64,000 nt of DNA, taken from positions 1 to 64,000 of the forward strand of contig NZ_AUBX01000001.1 in the NCBI RefSeq assembly GCF_000429465.1, read 5' to 3'. Below the pieces are notes generated by a model. It did no database searches, was not told the origin of the DNA, and worked only from the letters and a program-made list of their open reading frames with translations. The translations under genes were made by a program, and so were the position numbers. Position 1 is the first letter of the stretch. Each line of letters opens with the position of its first letter. Origin of the DNA: Algoriphagus vanfongensis DSM 17529. Lineage in GTDB: Bacteria > Bacteroidota > Bacteroidia > Cytophagales > Cyclobacteriaceae. Positions 8,923-19,080 of this stretch are shown here, piece after piece.

Positions 8923-11342
8923 TGTCCCTCAAAGACTACAATAAAAAGCGGGATTTTTCCCGGACAAGTGAGCCTCACGGAGAAGTAGCCTCAGAAATCG
9001 GAAAGCTGCGCTTTGTAGTGCAGCGCCATGATGCCAGCCATTTACACTTTGATCTGAGATTGGAAATGGATGGGGTATTGAAAAGCTGGGCTGTGCCAAA
9101 GGGTCCCTCAATGAATGCAAAAGACAAACGCCTGGCTGTGGAAACAGAGGATCATCCTCTAAAATATCTGGATTTTCAGGGCAGTATACCCAAAGGAAAC
9201 TATGGAGCAGGTGAAATGACTATCTGGGATAACGGAACCTACGCCCCTATTTCAGATAAAAAGAACACTGCTTCCTCCATGTACAAGTCTGGAAACCTCA
9301 AACTTACTTTTTACGGCAGCAAACTTCGTGGGGATTTTGCCCTGGTCAAAACTAACCTGAAAGATAAGCAGCCACAATGGCTTTTGATCAAAAAAAAAGA
9401 TGAGTTTGCCACTGATCTGGACTATGATGCAAACCTCCATCTGGAGGAACTAAAAACCAAACCTGAAAAGAAACCACATTCAATTTCTTTAAAAAACCAA
9501 GTTTCTCCCATGCTGGCCTCCACCAGTAAGGAACTGAAATTTCCCAGCTCAAAGAATTGGCTGTATGAAATCAAATGGGATGGATATCGAATGATCTGCA
9601 ATCATTCTTCCAAGAGTACCATCCTTTATTCCCGTAGTGGCGTGGACTATACTTCCTCCTATCCGGCTTTGGTAACCAGCCTTTCCCAACTTCCCCATAG
9701 TGCAATTTTAGACGGGGAAGTGGTCAGTTTGGATAAAGACGGTACTTCCCGGTTTCAGTGGCTACAGCATTATGCTGAGGAACCAAAAGGAGAGCTGACC
9801 TATATGGTCTTTGATCTGCTTTTTCTGGATGGCCACAGTATTTTGCACCTGAAATTACAGGAACGTAAAGAATTGCTGAAAGAATTGGTACATGATCTAC
9901 CTGGCGTTAAGTTCAGTGAACATGTCATCGGAAACGGAAAGGCATTTTTTGAAAAAGTGCGTGAAAAAGGCTTGGAAGGCATTATGGGTAAAAAAATGGA
10001 TTCTTTCTATTATCCTGGCTTACGCTCAGAAGATTGGGTAAAATTTAAAACGCAGGAAAGTCTGGAATGCATCATCTGTGGATATACCCATTCGGAAAAC
10101 AGACCTTTCGGCTCACTGATTTTAGGCCTTCAAGTCAACGGAGAACTTACTTATGTGGGTAATTGCGGTACAGGGTTTTCCATTGCCGAGCAAAAAAAAC
10201 TGGAGCAACAGTTCAAAAAAATCACAGTGTCCAAATCCCCATTTCCATCTAAAATACACCTTGGAGGCAGAAAGGCCAAATGGCTAAAACCAGTGATGGT
10301 CGCTGAAGTCTCTTTTGCCGAGTGGACTGAACAGAAAAGACTCCGACAGCCCGTCTTTAAAGGACTAAGATACGATAAAATTCCCCAATCACTGAGTGTG
10401 GATTCACCATCCAATCCGGAATTAAAAAACAGTGATCCTGAAAACTCCCTGGATCTTGACGGGATTCAAGTGCAGCTCAGTAATCTGGAAAAACCGCTTT
10501 GGTCCAAGGAGGGCATAACAAAATATGATCTGATAGATTACTATCTCAACATCGCAGCATACATCTTACCTTATCTCAAAGATCGTCCACAGAATCTCCA
10601 CCGCCACCCAAACGGAATAGATCAAGATGGCTTTTATCAAAAAGATACTCCGGATGGATACCCGGATTGGATCAAAACCACTTCCATTTACTCGGAATCC
10701 AGTGAAAGGGATATTGATTATATGCTCTGCCAAAATGAGGCTACTCTGATCTATATGGCAAACCTTGGCTGCATAGAGCTCAATCCTTGGAACGCAAGGA
10801 CTGATTCTCTGGACAAGCCGGATTACATCGTGATAGACCTGGATCCTTCAGACAAAAACGAATTCAAAGAAGTCGTAGAAGTTGCCCAGGCATTTCATGA
10901 GCTATTCGAGGAGTTGAAAATTGAAGGCTACTGTAAAACTTCAGGAGCCAGTGGGTTGCATATTTACGTGCCCCTAGAATCCAAATATCTCTTTCAAGAA
11001 GGACGTGACTTTTGTAAACTCCTATGTACAATCATACAGGAGAAACTACCAAAGCTTACCACTATGGAGCGTTCTCTCAAAGCCAGAAAAGGGAGAATCT
11101 ATTTGGATTATTTACAAAACAGGCCTGGTCAGACTTTAGCCTCTGTTTATTCGGTGAGGCCAAAGCCAGGAGCTCCTGTCTCCACTCCCTTGCTTTGGAA
11201 AGAAGTCAATGGAAACTTGGATAAAAACGATTTTACCATTTTTACGGTTCGCGAGCGGCTAAAAACACACAAGGATCTCTTTAGCCCTATTTTAGGTAAG
11301 GGAATTAGAATAGAAAAGGTATTGGAGCAATTAGATAGTTAA
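8922..11342 (+). CDS. ligD: Multifunctional DNA ligase D
   Basis: An 806-residue LigD with all three domains in the order phosphoesterase, ligase, polymerase. Residues about 25-145 are the 3'-phosphoesterase domain (RHDASHLHFDLRLEMDG, PKGNYGAGEM). Residues about 190-490 are the ATP-dependent ligase, with catalytic Lys218 in KWDGYR. Residues about 520-800 are the primase-like polymerase domain (RHPNGIDQDGFYQKD, and the metal-binding DLDPS near 638). It repairs double-strand breaks with Ku. Its TAA overlaps the stop of the convergent mechanosensitive channel gene by 4 bp (TTAA). Confidence 0.97.
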   Translation: MSLKDYNKKRDFSRTSEPHGEVASEIGKLRFVVQRHDASHLHFDLRLEMDGVLKSWAVPKGPSMNAKDKRLAVETEDHPLKYLDFQGSIPKGNYGAGEMTIWDNGTYAPISDKKNTASSMYKSGNLKLTFYGSKLRGDFALVKTNLKDKQPQWLLIKKKDEFATDLDYDANLHLEELKTKPEKKPHSISLKNQVSPMLASTSKELKFPSSKNWLYEIKWDGYRMICNHSSKSTILYSRSGVDYTSSYPALVTSLSQLPHSAILDGEVVSLDKDGTSRFQWLQHYAEEPKGELTYMVFDLLFLDGHSILHLKLQERKELLKELVHDLPGVKFSEHVIGNGKAFFEKVREKGLEGIMGKKMDSFYYPGLRSEDWVKFKTQESLECIICGYTHSENRPFGSLILGLQVNGELTYVGNCGTGFSIAEQKKLEQQFKKITVSKSPFPSKIHLGGRKAKWLKPVMVAEVSFAEWTEQKRLRQPVFKGLRYDKIPQSLSVDSPSNPELKNSDPENSLDLDGIQVQLSNLEKPLWSKEGITKYDLIDYYLNIAAYILPYLKDRPQNLHRHPNGIDQDGFYQKDTPDGYPDWIKTTSIYSESSERDIDYMLCQNEATLIYMANLGCIELNPWNARTDSLDKPDYIVIDLDPSDKNEFKEVVEVAQAFHELFEELKIEGYCKTSGASGLHIYVPLESKYLFQEGRDFCKLLCTIIQEKLPKLTTMERSLKARKGRIYLDYLQNRPGQTLASVYSVRPKPGAPVSTPLLWKEVNGNLDKNDFTIFTVRERLKTHKDLFSPILGKGIRIEKVLEQLDS

Positions 11343-12460
11343 TTCACATCTGTGCTTTTCAAGGCTTTCTCTTCCCTGTTTTCACCCATATTCAAATTAA
11401 GCTTCATCCCATTTTCATTTCTCAGATATAAAGTCCGTGTAGGAAAGGCAATGGATATATCCAGCTCGTCAAATTTCTGATAGATCTGAAAGTTGAAATC
11501 CTGCTGTATATCAATGTAGGTGTTAAAATCTGCATCATTGATAATATAGACTATTTCAAAATCAAGGCTAGAATCCCCAAATGCCTTGAAGTGCGCCCGG
11601 TCAAAGTCAACACGCTTTTCAGACTGCACAATATCTTTAAGAATTTTCGGGATCTTTTTTACCAGATCCACCGGTGTTTCATAGGTCACTCCTACCGAGA
11701 AAACTATCCTACGGCGCTGCATTTTCTTGTAGTTATGGATTCGGGAACTGGTCATATCGCTATTTGCCATCACCAATTGCTCTCCCGAAAGCGTCTTAAT
11801 TCTGGTAGTTTTGATCCCGATTTTGTCAACTATCCCATTTTTGTCCCCTATCACCAAGAAGTCCCCGACTTCGAAGGGTCTGTCAAAAAAGATAACGAAA
11901 TAGTTAAACAGATCTCCGATGATATTCTGTGCCGCCAGAGCAATGGCGATTCCACCTATTCCCATTCCAGCTATGATTGCGGACACATCATAGCCCAGGT
12001 TTCCCAGCATAAAGATGAGGCCTGTAATCCATATCAATACATTGATAATCAGGATCACGCCACCCATCTGTTTTACTTTCTCTTCTCCTCCCTCCTGCCT
12101 TCTTATATAAGTCTGCAGCAGCATGAGTATGATACTGGACACCAGCCGGATCGCATAGTACGTGATGATCACCACATACACTACTTCCAATATAGACAGA
12201 ATTTTATCCGGCCATGCAAGTGTCTTCAGTCCGGCATATATAATGGTAAAATAGACCACAGGCAGGACATAATTCCCTATACTTTCTACTATGAAATCGT
12301 CTATGATAGTTGATGATTTGGAAACCAGCTTACTGATTCGCTTCAAGATGAGGCGTTTGAAAAGTTTTACGAGTAAAAGTCCCAAGACAATTACTCCAAG
12401 CATAATCAGGTATTCTTTACCTGTATTTCCATAAAATTCCTGGGTAAGTAAATCTTGCAT
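11339..12460 (-). CDS. Small-conductance mechanosensitive channel (MscS family)
   Basis: A 373-residue inner-membrane protein. Several hydrophobic segments (about 18-36, 60-80, 90-115, 135-155) precede the MscS pore helix, rich in Gly/Ala (GMGIGGIAIALAAQNIIGDLFNYFVI, residues about 165-190). The conserved beta domain (FEVGDFLVIGDKNGIVDKIGIKTTRIKTLSGEQ) and an alpha/beta C-domain follow. By family it opens under membrane tension during hypo-osmotic shock. It has more N-terminal membrane segments than E. coli MscS, closer to YbdG/YnaI types. Confidence 0.92.
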   Translation of the reverse strand: MQDLLTQEFYGNTGKEYLIMLGVIVLGLLLVKLFKRLILKRISKLVSKSSTIIDDFIVESIGNYVLPVVYFTIIYAGLKTLAWPDKILSILEVVYVVIITYYAIRLVSSIILMLLQTYIRRQEGGEEKVKQMGGVILIINVLIWITGLIFMLGNLGYDVSAIIAGMGIGGIAIALAAQNIIGDLFNYFVIFFDRPFEVGDFLVIGDKNGIVDKIGIKTTRIKTLSGEQLVMANSDMTSSRIHNYKKMQRRRIVFSVGVTYETPVDLVKKIPKILKDIVQSEKRVDFDRAHFKAFGDSSLDFEIVYIINDADFNTYIDIQQDFNFQIYQKFDELDISIAFPTRTLYLRNENGMKLNLNMGENREEKALKSTDVN

Positions 12461-13031
12461 GATAAATAATAGGTTTAGTTGTGAAAAGAGAGACTGCTAG
12501 TGTCGTGTCAACGTTTAAATGAGGGACTATACGGCAGTGGGGTTAGCAGGAGATCAAGGCACAAAACAAAGAGCATAGCCGAAGCTATTTGAGCTCTTCT
12601 GTAACGCATTGACACCGTAAAAGACACCCCGTATACATTGTCGGTTTAGGCTTTCCACGTCACTAGAAACAGCAGAGCCTGGTTTTTGGCTCCATAGGCT
12701 ATGTAGGCTAGCAATGGAATCAACCATTTATCATTTAAGGTATTCTCTACCAAAATTGTTCCGATAGGTACTGACGGCGTCACACAGAATAGTATTAGCT
12801 TCCATTCAACAGGGAAACCACACATTGCCAGGCCTAAATCACATACTAACCGCACAAAAGTTGGGTAGCTTAAACCACGGTAATGGGAATATTTGTTCTC
12901 ATCCAATAATGATGATTTCACTTAAAAGCCCATCTTGATTGCAAAACAACTCATATAAATCCACAGAGTTTATTTCTTGAATTTGGCTTAAGGATTGAAC
13001 TTGATGTTAAGAACTTAACTGCAATAACATC
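12461..13031. other. Intergenic gap with an imperfect hairpin
   Basis: About 570 bp. A hairpin at 12569-12598 pairs AAGAGC with GCTCTT and ATAGC with GCTAT around CGAA, with a 4-nt bulge. A 91-codon open frame on the minus strand (12646-12921) begins with GTG, has no recognisable family, and I did not call it. Otherwise nothing clear. Confidence 0.35.
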
Positions 13032-14309
13032 ATGAATCTTCAATCTAAATCACATTTATTACTTGCGATAGTTGTTACGCTATTATGCTCATGCAAAGAG
13101 AGAGTATCCAAGGAAGAAAAGGAGAAACTTTCAATACAAAGCGCTGATACTGTTCAAACGGCTATAGGTGAACTGATCCTCCCCTCACCTTATTCATCAG
13201 AGGTAACTACCAACCGCAGTAATGTAATAGGTTGGCCAGAGGATAAAAAGCCACTTGTGCCTGAAGGCTTTACAGTGACGGCATTTGCCAAGGACTTGGA
13301 TAATCCCAGAGCCACATACATTGGTCCCAATAACGATATTTTTGTAGTAGAGAGTAACAGTAACAAGAGTGCAGACCGCATTACTGTTTTTCAGGATAAG
13401 AATCAAGACGGGGAATATGAGGTCCGCGAAATTTTCAAAGAGGGGTTGAATAAGCCCTATGGAATGCTCATCATCAATAATACGTTTTATATAGCCAATA
13501 CCGACGGGCTATACAAATATCCCTATAAAGCAGGACAGGTAAAATTAGAGGGAGAAGGTGAAAAAATCGTTGAGCTGCCAGCAGGTGGTTATAACAATCA
13601 CTGGACGAGAAACCTGATTGCGAATGAGGACAATTCAAAAATTTACATTTCAGTAGGTTCTGCCAGCAACAATGCAGAGCATGGAATGGAGGAAGAATTC
13701 CGCCGGGCGGGAATCCTCGAAATTAATCCGGATGGTTCGGGTGAGATAATCTATGCCAGTGGCTTAAGAAATCCAGTTGGAATGTCATGGAACCCCGTCA
13801 CTGGTGAACTCTGGACTGCGGTAAACGAGCGAGATGCACTAGGGAATGATCTGGTGCCGGATTATATCACCAGTGTACAAAAAGACGGATTCTACGGCTG
13901 GCCTTATTCCTACTTTGGAAAGATAACAGATCCTAGAATGGAGGGAAAAGGAATGGATAAAGTGGAAAAGGCAATTATCCCCGATGTTCCAGTAGGTAGT
14001 CATACAGCCTCACTTGGATTAACCTTTTATATGGGAGAGACTTTTCCTCAAAAATATAGAAACGGTGCCTTTGTGGGCCAACATGGCTCTTGGAACAGAA
14101 AAGAACTGTCCGGTTACAAAGTTCTGTTTGTCCCGTTTAACAATGGAAAGCCAGCCGGAAAACCTGAGGACTTCATGACCGGATTTATAGCAGATGAACA
14201 AAAAGCCGATGTCTACGGAAGACCTGTAGATGTTACGGTCATGCCCGATGGTTCACTACTTGTAAATGATGACAGCGGAAATATCCTCTGGCAAGTAAAG
14301 GCCGACTAA
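13032..14309 (+). CDS. PQQ-dependent sugar dehydrogenase-like lipoprotein (glucose/sorbosone dehydrogenase)
   Basis: A 425-residue beta-propeller of the GDH_2/GSDH family. The N-terminus is a lipoprotein signal (hydrophobic core then LLCSC, lipidated Cys about 21), so it is exported and membrane anchored. Propeller blades start near residue 80 (GFTVTAFAKDLDNPRATYIGP). Motifs typical of soluble aldose dehydrogenases are present, including NNHWTRNL, SGLRNPVGMSWNP, GFYGWPYSYFG and GSHTASLGLTFY. It probably oxidises a sugar in the periplasm using PQQ. No PQQ synthesis genes are nearby. Single-gene unit. Confidence 0.88.
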   Translation: MNLQSKSHLLLAIVVTLLCSCKERVSKEEKEKLSIQSADTVQTAIGELILPSPYSSEVTTNRSNVIGWPEDKKPLVPEGFTVTAFAKDLDNPRATYIGPNNDIFVVESNSNKSADRITVFQDKNQDGEYEVREIFKEGLNKPYGMLIINNTFYIANTDGLYKYPYKAGQVKLEGEGEKIVELPAGGYNNHWTRNLIANEDNSKIYISVGSASNNAEHGMEEEFRRAGILEINPDGSGEIIYASGLRNPVGMSWNPVTGELWTAVNERDALGNDLVPDYITSVQKDGFYGWPYSYFGKITDPRMEGKGMDKVEKAIIPDVPVGSHTASLGLTFYMGETFPQKYRNGAFVGQHGSWNRKELSGYKVLFVPFNNGKPAGKPEDFMTGFIADEQKADVYGRPVDVTVMPDGSLLVNDDSGNILWQVKAD

Positions 14310-14638
14310 AATAAACTGGGTTTCTAAATCGTGAAATTTCTAAGATTAAAAAAGCTAGTTATTACGCAACTAGAGCAACACATACCACTCGATATAATTA
14401 TTCATTAAATTAACTACAAGGCGTTCTTCTCGATAGTACAATTAGAAATAAATCCCTAAAATCAAAAGACACTAATACTTACAATTATTTTGATGAAACG
14501 CTAGCACATGAACCAAGCACAAATGATATATCAGATGTGAAAATCCTCACATTCATTAAACATCAACCACTTTCAAGCGTTGATGGAACACAATTTGAAT
14601 AATATTCTATATAAAACTAACAACTAACCAATAACACC
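14310..14638. other. Intergenic gap, nothing recognised
   Basis: 329 bp, very AT-rich, upstream of the PRC-barrel gene. No ORF or hairpin seen; it probably holds that gene's promoter. Confidence 0.35.
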
Positions 14639-15133
14639 ATGAACACCACATTAAATCCACAAAACAGAGTCTCAAAAATAGTAGACTGCAAAGTAAAAAC
14701 AGCTAGAGACGAAAACGTAGGATCCATCAAAGATCTTATGATCAATACTTCATCCAAGAAAATCGATTATGTCATTCTCAAAGTAGACGAAGGCTTTCTA
14801 AATTTAGGATCTAAACTCTTGGCCATGCCTTTTGAATCGTTTGATTTTCATCCAAATCAAGATGATGTAATCATCGTGAAAGAATCGAAAGAAACATTGG
14901 AAGACTCCCCCGGATTCGACGAAGACGATTGGCCATCGGGACCCCAAGCTGAATTTCTTCATACCCTTAGGAGTTACTATAGCCAAGAACCTAGAAGTCT
15001 TTATGGAAGATATGACGACCAAAATAGGACTTTCTACACTGAAGAGGAAGTTTTTCACGAAAATGCCAATCGAATAAAGGATGCTTCATATGGAGATGGA
15101 TTTCTAGAGAAAGATCGTAGAAGCAATCGATAA
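14639..15133 (+). CDS. PRC-barrel domain protein
   Basis: A 164-residue protein whose residues about 10-85 form a PRC barrel (VSKIVDCKVKTARDENVGSIKDLMINTSSKKIDYVILKVD), the small beta-barrel found in RimM and in stress-linked proteins of soil bacteria. The C-terminal half is hydrophilic and unassigned. There is no signal peptide. It is followed by a clear intrinsic terminator at 15191-15219, so it is monocistronic. Membership of a general stress regulon is suggested only by the neighbourhood. Confidence 0.85.
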   Translation: MNTTLNPQNRVSKIVDCKVKTARDENVGSIKDLMINTSSKKIDYVILKVDEGFLNLGSKLLAMPFESFDFHPNQDDVIIVKESKETLEDSPGFDEDDWPSGPQAEFLHTLRSYYSQEPRSLYGRYDDQNRTFYTEEEVFHENANRIKDASYGDGFLEKDRRSNR

Positions 15134-15190
15134 TCAGATTTCAGAACAGGTGGAGATCCGATATTAAAAAAATAATCAACTAAAATTAAG

Positions 15191-15219
15191 AAGCTAACCT
15201 CCGCAGGTTAGCTTTTTTT
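15191..15219 (+). terminator. Intrinsic terminator of the PRC-barrel gene
   Basis: A perfect 10-bp stem, AAGCTAACCT at 15191-15200 and AGGTTAGCTT at 15205-15214, with loop CCGC, followed by a T run to 15219. It is 58 bp beyond the PRC-barrel stop codon. Confidence 0.9.
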
Positions 15220-15913
15220 ATAGAAAAAATAATTCATCAATAATTTATTGACATAATGGAATCAACAAGGGAAAACAACTAGTCACAATTTTCTCACCCA
15301 ATTTAAGTCAAAATAATATCAAGCCAATGACTTACCGGTCCAATAATACTACGACAAAGAGGCAAATCTGGATATCCCGACAGCTATTTAAAATGTGTAA
15401 CCCTAACGCCACGATTTGGAACAAAACATATCCAATGATTTTATTTAATTTAGAAAGTTAACCATTGAAATCAGAAACCTAAAATAAGAAAAAGTCTTAT
15501 GATTATCCCAGGAACTTCATGCTCATTTCAACCCTATTTTTGATTGATTCGAATTCATCTCAGGCTGTCGATTGTCTAAAACATGCAGAAAAAATCAACT
15601 ACTCCATTGTAAACTTGAAGGATCAATATTTTCTTTCCGCGCAGCCACTAATGAATATAATACATCTCATTCTGCTAAATTAAATTTCAAGAAACCTCTA
15701 CAGATTCCTTCACAAATGTAAAGAAACCGATGAGCAACTTTTATTTCGACTTATCAAAACTATCTCGGGCTATATGATAAATAGCCCCGTACTCTTTAAG
15801 ATTTTGAGAACCCAACTCAAAAGGCATTAATTTTTCATAGTTTATATAAGCTTTGTAATTCAGCAGGGTAAAATATCATCTAAAATAGATCTCCAAAAAT
15901 AAATAATGCATTT
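15220..15913. other. Long AT-rich gap with one doubtful small ORF
   Basis: Nearly 700 bp between the terminator and the SPW-like gene. Its only open frame of note is at 15519-15683 (listed separately). No repeat, RNA gene or stable hairpin was noticed. Confidence 0.35.
15519..15683 (+). CDS. Possible 54-residue small ORF
   Basis: ATG at 15519, stop TAA at 15681-15683. The product starts MLISTLFLIDSNSSQ and has hydrophobic ends with a polar middle; no family is recognised. Base composition is slightly less AT-rich than the flanks. It may be a gene remnant or chance. Confidence 0.2.
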   Translation: MLISTLFLIDSNSSQAVDCLKHAEKINYSIVNLKDQYFLSAQPLMNIIHLILLN

Positions 15914-16288
15914 ATGAAATTAATCAGCCCTAGAATACACGCCTACTTAGACTATGTAATAGCCACAATCTTGATATTATTCCATTGGATTTTTGGATAT
16001 GAATTGAAGGAGGTGGACTCCTGGGTTCCGATGATTTCAGGTCTATTCTATATAACTTACAGTATTCTTACTAGGTTTAGAAATGAACACTTTGGGATTA
16101 TAAGCTTACAGACGCACTTGATCTTAGATTTACTTTTGGGTATTTTCCTTATAGTTACACCTTGGCTTGGAGAGTTTTCAGAAAATCCTCCATTTATACA
16201 ATCAATTTTAGGAGTAATTATAATGATCATTGCTGGAATGACTAAGGAAAAAAAGTACAAAGAAGCTGGAAATGAAATATTAGAGTGA
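15914..16288 (+). CDS. SPW-repeat-like membrane protein
   Basis: A 124-residue integral membrane protein with four hydrophobic segments in two similar halves. Each half has the pattern H-x-x-L-D...P/HW, then a membrane helix and W-P/G: HAYLDYVIATILILFHWIFGY and THLILDLLLGIFLIVTPWLG. This matches the SPW repeat family common in Bacteroidota. Function is unknown for the family. It is a stand-alone gene. Confidence 0.6.
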   Translation: MKLISPRIHAYLDYVIATILILFHWIFGYELKEVDSWVPMISGLFYITYSILTRFRNEHFGIISLQTHLILDLLLGIFLIVTPWLGEFSENPPFIQSILGVIIMIIAGMTKEKKYKEAGNEILE

Positions 16289-16562
16289 ATCGTACTTGTA
16301 CTTTTGCTCCAATTATTAGTTAGAAGCTCAGGACACATTACGAAGTGTTACTTTTTTATCACAGTCAATTAGATAGAAAAAAGTACTTGTATGATTTGAA
16401 GAAATTATGCCTGTCATAGAAACGACCTTATTCTGTTCCCCAACCAGAGTTCTTATAAAATTTCTTTGTAACACTCCATTTTCTTGAATATGGAATCCTC
16501 ATTGTTCTTACTAAGTAAGCAAAATGGTCAAGCTCCATTTATTCTAACAAAAAAATATAGCT

Positions 16563-18233
16563 ATGGATAACCAAACTTCAACTACAGCAGACATTCTAAT
16601 TAAAAAGTTAATAGACTGGAAAGTCAAATTCATTTTTGGAATAATCGGGGATCGGATTAATCCAATAGTGGAAGCTCTGAGAAAAAACCAAGATAAAATA
16701 CGTTTTATAACTGTCCGCCATGAGGAATCTGCATCATTGATGGCCAGTGGATATGCGAAATATACAGGAAAGCTTGGGGTCTGTATGGCTACTTCAGGCC
16801 CAGGAGCTATTCATTTAATGAATGGGCTTTACGATGCTTACAAAGATCATGTACCTGTATTAGCAATAACAGGGTCTCCAGTTTCTGAATTAGAGGGAAC
16901 AGACTATATCCAAGAAATAAATATCCATTCACTGATGCAAGAGGTAACGGTATATGATCAAGAAGTCACAAGCCCCCAACAAGCAGAAACATTGGTTGAT
17001 CTTGCTATAAGATCTGCCCTCAATACTCGTGGTGTCGCCCATCTTAATTTTGCAAAAGACAATCAGGAAGAGAAAGTACATGATGATGAAAATGCTACTG
17101 AACAGGGTGAAAAAACTTATAGAACCATGGAGTTTACTCCCGCAATGCAAATACCTTCAGACAAAGATTTGGAAAAAGCTTCGCTATTAATCAACAACTC
17201 TGAAAAAATAGGAATCCTGGCGGGTATGGGCGCTTTAGACGCCAGAAAAGAAGTTCTAGAGCTTGCAGCCAAAATTGGCGCTCCAGTGACCAAAGCCTTA
17301 CTAGGCAAGGCTGTGATCCCAGATGAATCTCCATTTTGCACTGGCGGAATAGGCCATTTAGGTACACTTCCATCTAAAGAATGGATGCAGGAATGTGAGC
17401 TTTTGTTGATATTGGGCAGTAACATGCCATACCTTGACTATTATCCAAAAACTGCAAGCGCTATCCAGATTGACCACAACCCTAAAAGAATAGGATTACG
17501 ATATCCAGCCTCGCTAGGATTAGTAGGAGATGTTAAGTCCACTCTAAAAATTTTACTTCCTGCAATTTCTGAAAAAAAAGACAGGAGTTTTCTAGAAAAA
17601 TTTCAAAAGGAGATGGATAAGTGGAATCGCTCGCTGAAAGAAGTGGAAGAAGGTCAAAGTGTTTTAATTCGCCCCCAATTCTTGGTAGCTGAAGTAAGCC
17701 GACTTTTGGAGCCTGATGCAATTGTATCGATTGACACAGGAGCTCATACAATTTTCACAGCGCGACACTGGAACATCAAAGAAAATCAAAAAATGGCAGT
17801 TTCCGGAAATTTGGCCACAATGGCTCCAGGCTTGCCCTATGTCATTGCAGCCAAACTTGCTTTCCCAAACAGACAAACTGTAGCTTTTGTAGGTGACGGC
17901 GGATTTTCTATGCTCATGGCAGAGATAGTTACCGCTGTTCGCTATAACCTGGCTATTAAAGTAATTATATTCAAAAATAACGAGCTTAGTCAAGATGTAT
18001 ATGAACAAAGGGCTTCAGGTACAGAAATTTACGGAGGGGATCTAACTCCTATAGACTTTGCCAAAGTTTCTGAAGCCTGTGGAGCAGAAGGTTATAGTTG
18101 TCGTGATAAATCAGAATTACGAACTGTTTTAAAAAAAGCACTTGTTACCAATAGGCCTGCTGTTATCGAAGTATTAATTGACCCCGATCAAGCCCCTTCT
18201 GCTCCACATCATTTACTGCAGAACATTTTCTAA
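16563..18233 (+). CDS. Thiamine-diphosphate enzyme, pyruvate oxidase/PoxB-like
   Basis: A 556-residue member of the acetolactate synthase/pyruvate oxidase family with three domains. The Pyr domain (1-175) has the catalytic Glu in RHEESASLMASGYAK and the SGPGAIH motif. The central domain is about 190-330. The PP domain (360-556) has the diphosphate/Mg motif beginning GDGGFSM and ending KNNE. Overall it resembles PoxB, which decarboxylates pyruvate to acetate and passes electrons to quinone. The C-terminus (HHLLQNIF) is short and need not be the membrane-binding tail of E. coli PoxB. It could also be another decarboxylase of the family. Confidence 0.82.
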   Translation: MDNQTSTTADILIKKLIDWKVKFIFGIIGDRINPIVEALRKNQDKIRFITVRHEESASLMASGYAKYTGKLGVCMATSGPGAIHLMNGLYDAYKDHVPVLAITGSPVSELEGTDYIQEINIHSLMQEVTVYDQEVTSPQQAETLVDLAIRSALNTRGVAHLNFAKDNQEEKVHDDENATEQGEKTYRTMEFTPAMQIPSDKDLEKASLLINNSEKIGILAGMGALDARKEVLELAAKIGAPVTKALLGKAVIPDESPFCTGGIGHLGTLPSKEWMQECELLLILGSNMPYLDYYPKTASAIQIDHNPKRIGLRYPASLGLVGDVKSTLKILLPAISEKKDRSFLEKFQKEMDKWNRSLKEVEEGQSVLIRPQFLVAEVSRLLEPDAIVSIDTGAHTIFTARHWNIKENQKMAVSGNLATMAPGLPYVIAAKLAFPNRQTVAFVGDGGFSMLMAEIVTAVRYNLAIKVIIFKNNELSQDVYEQRASGTEIYGGDLTPIDFAKVSEACGAEGYSCRDKSELRTVLKKALVTNRPAVIEVLIDPDQAPSAPHHLLQNIF

Positions 18234-18870
18234 TATCTTTAGAAAGGATAGGGTAAAAAAACATTAGAAAAAAAATTCCCTATAGAACAATAGATGCCAA
18301 AGTCCATAAGGGTTATCAGAATAAACTCGTTTTTTTAATGGTCTATACCTAACCCAATACAATTCATAAAATCTGCAAGAGACAAAGCTCATTAAACAAA
18401 TGTGTCTATACCCTCCATTTCGACATCCAACAAGTCATCAAAGAAAAAGATTAAAATCAGAGGGAATATTTAAATTGAATACGAATAGAGCATCCCAAAA
18501 TTATTTTCACATACAACAATAGCGTTATAAAACGCAAAGAATTATCCATAAACTATGAAGAACGCTGAGGTAAAAATATACTCAATTAACTTAAATCACT
18601 GATTATGTAATAGACATTGCCCCGCCTCTTAAAAAGAACTTCGTAACTAATATAACTGAAAAATTGAAGACACTCTTAATCGAACGATAAAACCTTCTAC
18701 ATATAAAAAGTTTTGTTGAAAAGAGAAAAATAAAAGGGGAAGATTCAATGAGTACTTATCAATTTCACTTTACTTGTACTTAATTTCATAACCAAGCATA
18801 TTTTCAAGCAATCTTGAATTCATTCTCAACGTCACTTCCCCAGTTTCAAATTGTAGTAGTTTTTTCTAAA
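18234..18870. other. Convergent intergenic gap, nothing recognised
   Basis: 637 bp between the ends of the PoxB-like gene and dodecin. Very AT-rich. No ORF of note, no strong terminator and no repeat found by eye. Confidence 0.35.
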
Positions 18871-19080
18871 TTAAGTTTTTCCCTCTAGTCTGAAAGACAC
18901 TTTGCAGTTTACCCCATAAGACGTTATACCCTGATCATTAACATGAGCTTTGATATTACTCACATTGACAGAATCAATATTCATCAGTGTTTTTGAAGCC
19001 TCTTGAACTGCCTTATGAATAGCATCTTCAATACTCTCTTCGGAAATAGAAATAAGCTCAATTACTTTCACTATTGACAT
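18871..19080 (-). CDS. Dodecin family flavin-binding protein
   Basis: A 69-residue dodecin, the small beta-alpha-beta-beta protein that assembles into a hollow dodecamer storing flavin (or coenzyme A). The sequence shows VIELISISEESIEDAIHKAV followed by ASKTLMNIDSVNVSNIKAHV and the closing strand YGVNCKVSFRLE. Length and order match the family. Single gene. Upstream at 19203-19218 are two TGTAAC words 10 bp apart. Confidence 0.92.
   Translation of the reverse strand: MSIVKVIELISISEESIEDAIHKAVQEASKTLMNIDSVNVSNIKAHVNDQGITSYGVNCKVSFRLEGKT

Noticed and set aside
12646..12921. A 91-codon minus-strand frame
   Set aside because: It starts with GTG, has no recognisable domain and mixed hydrophobic composition, and lies in a gap with no supporting context.
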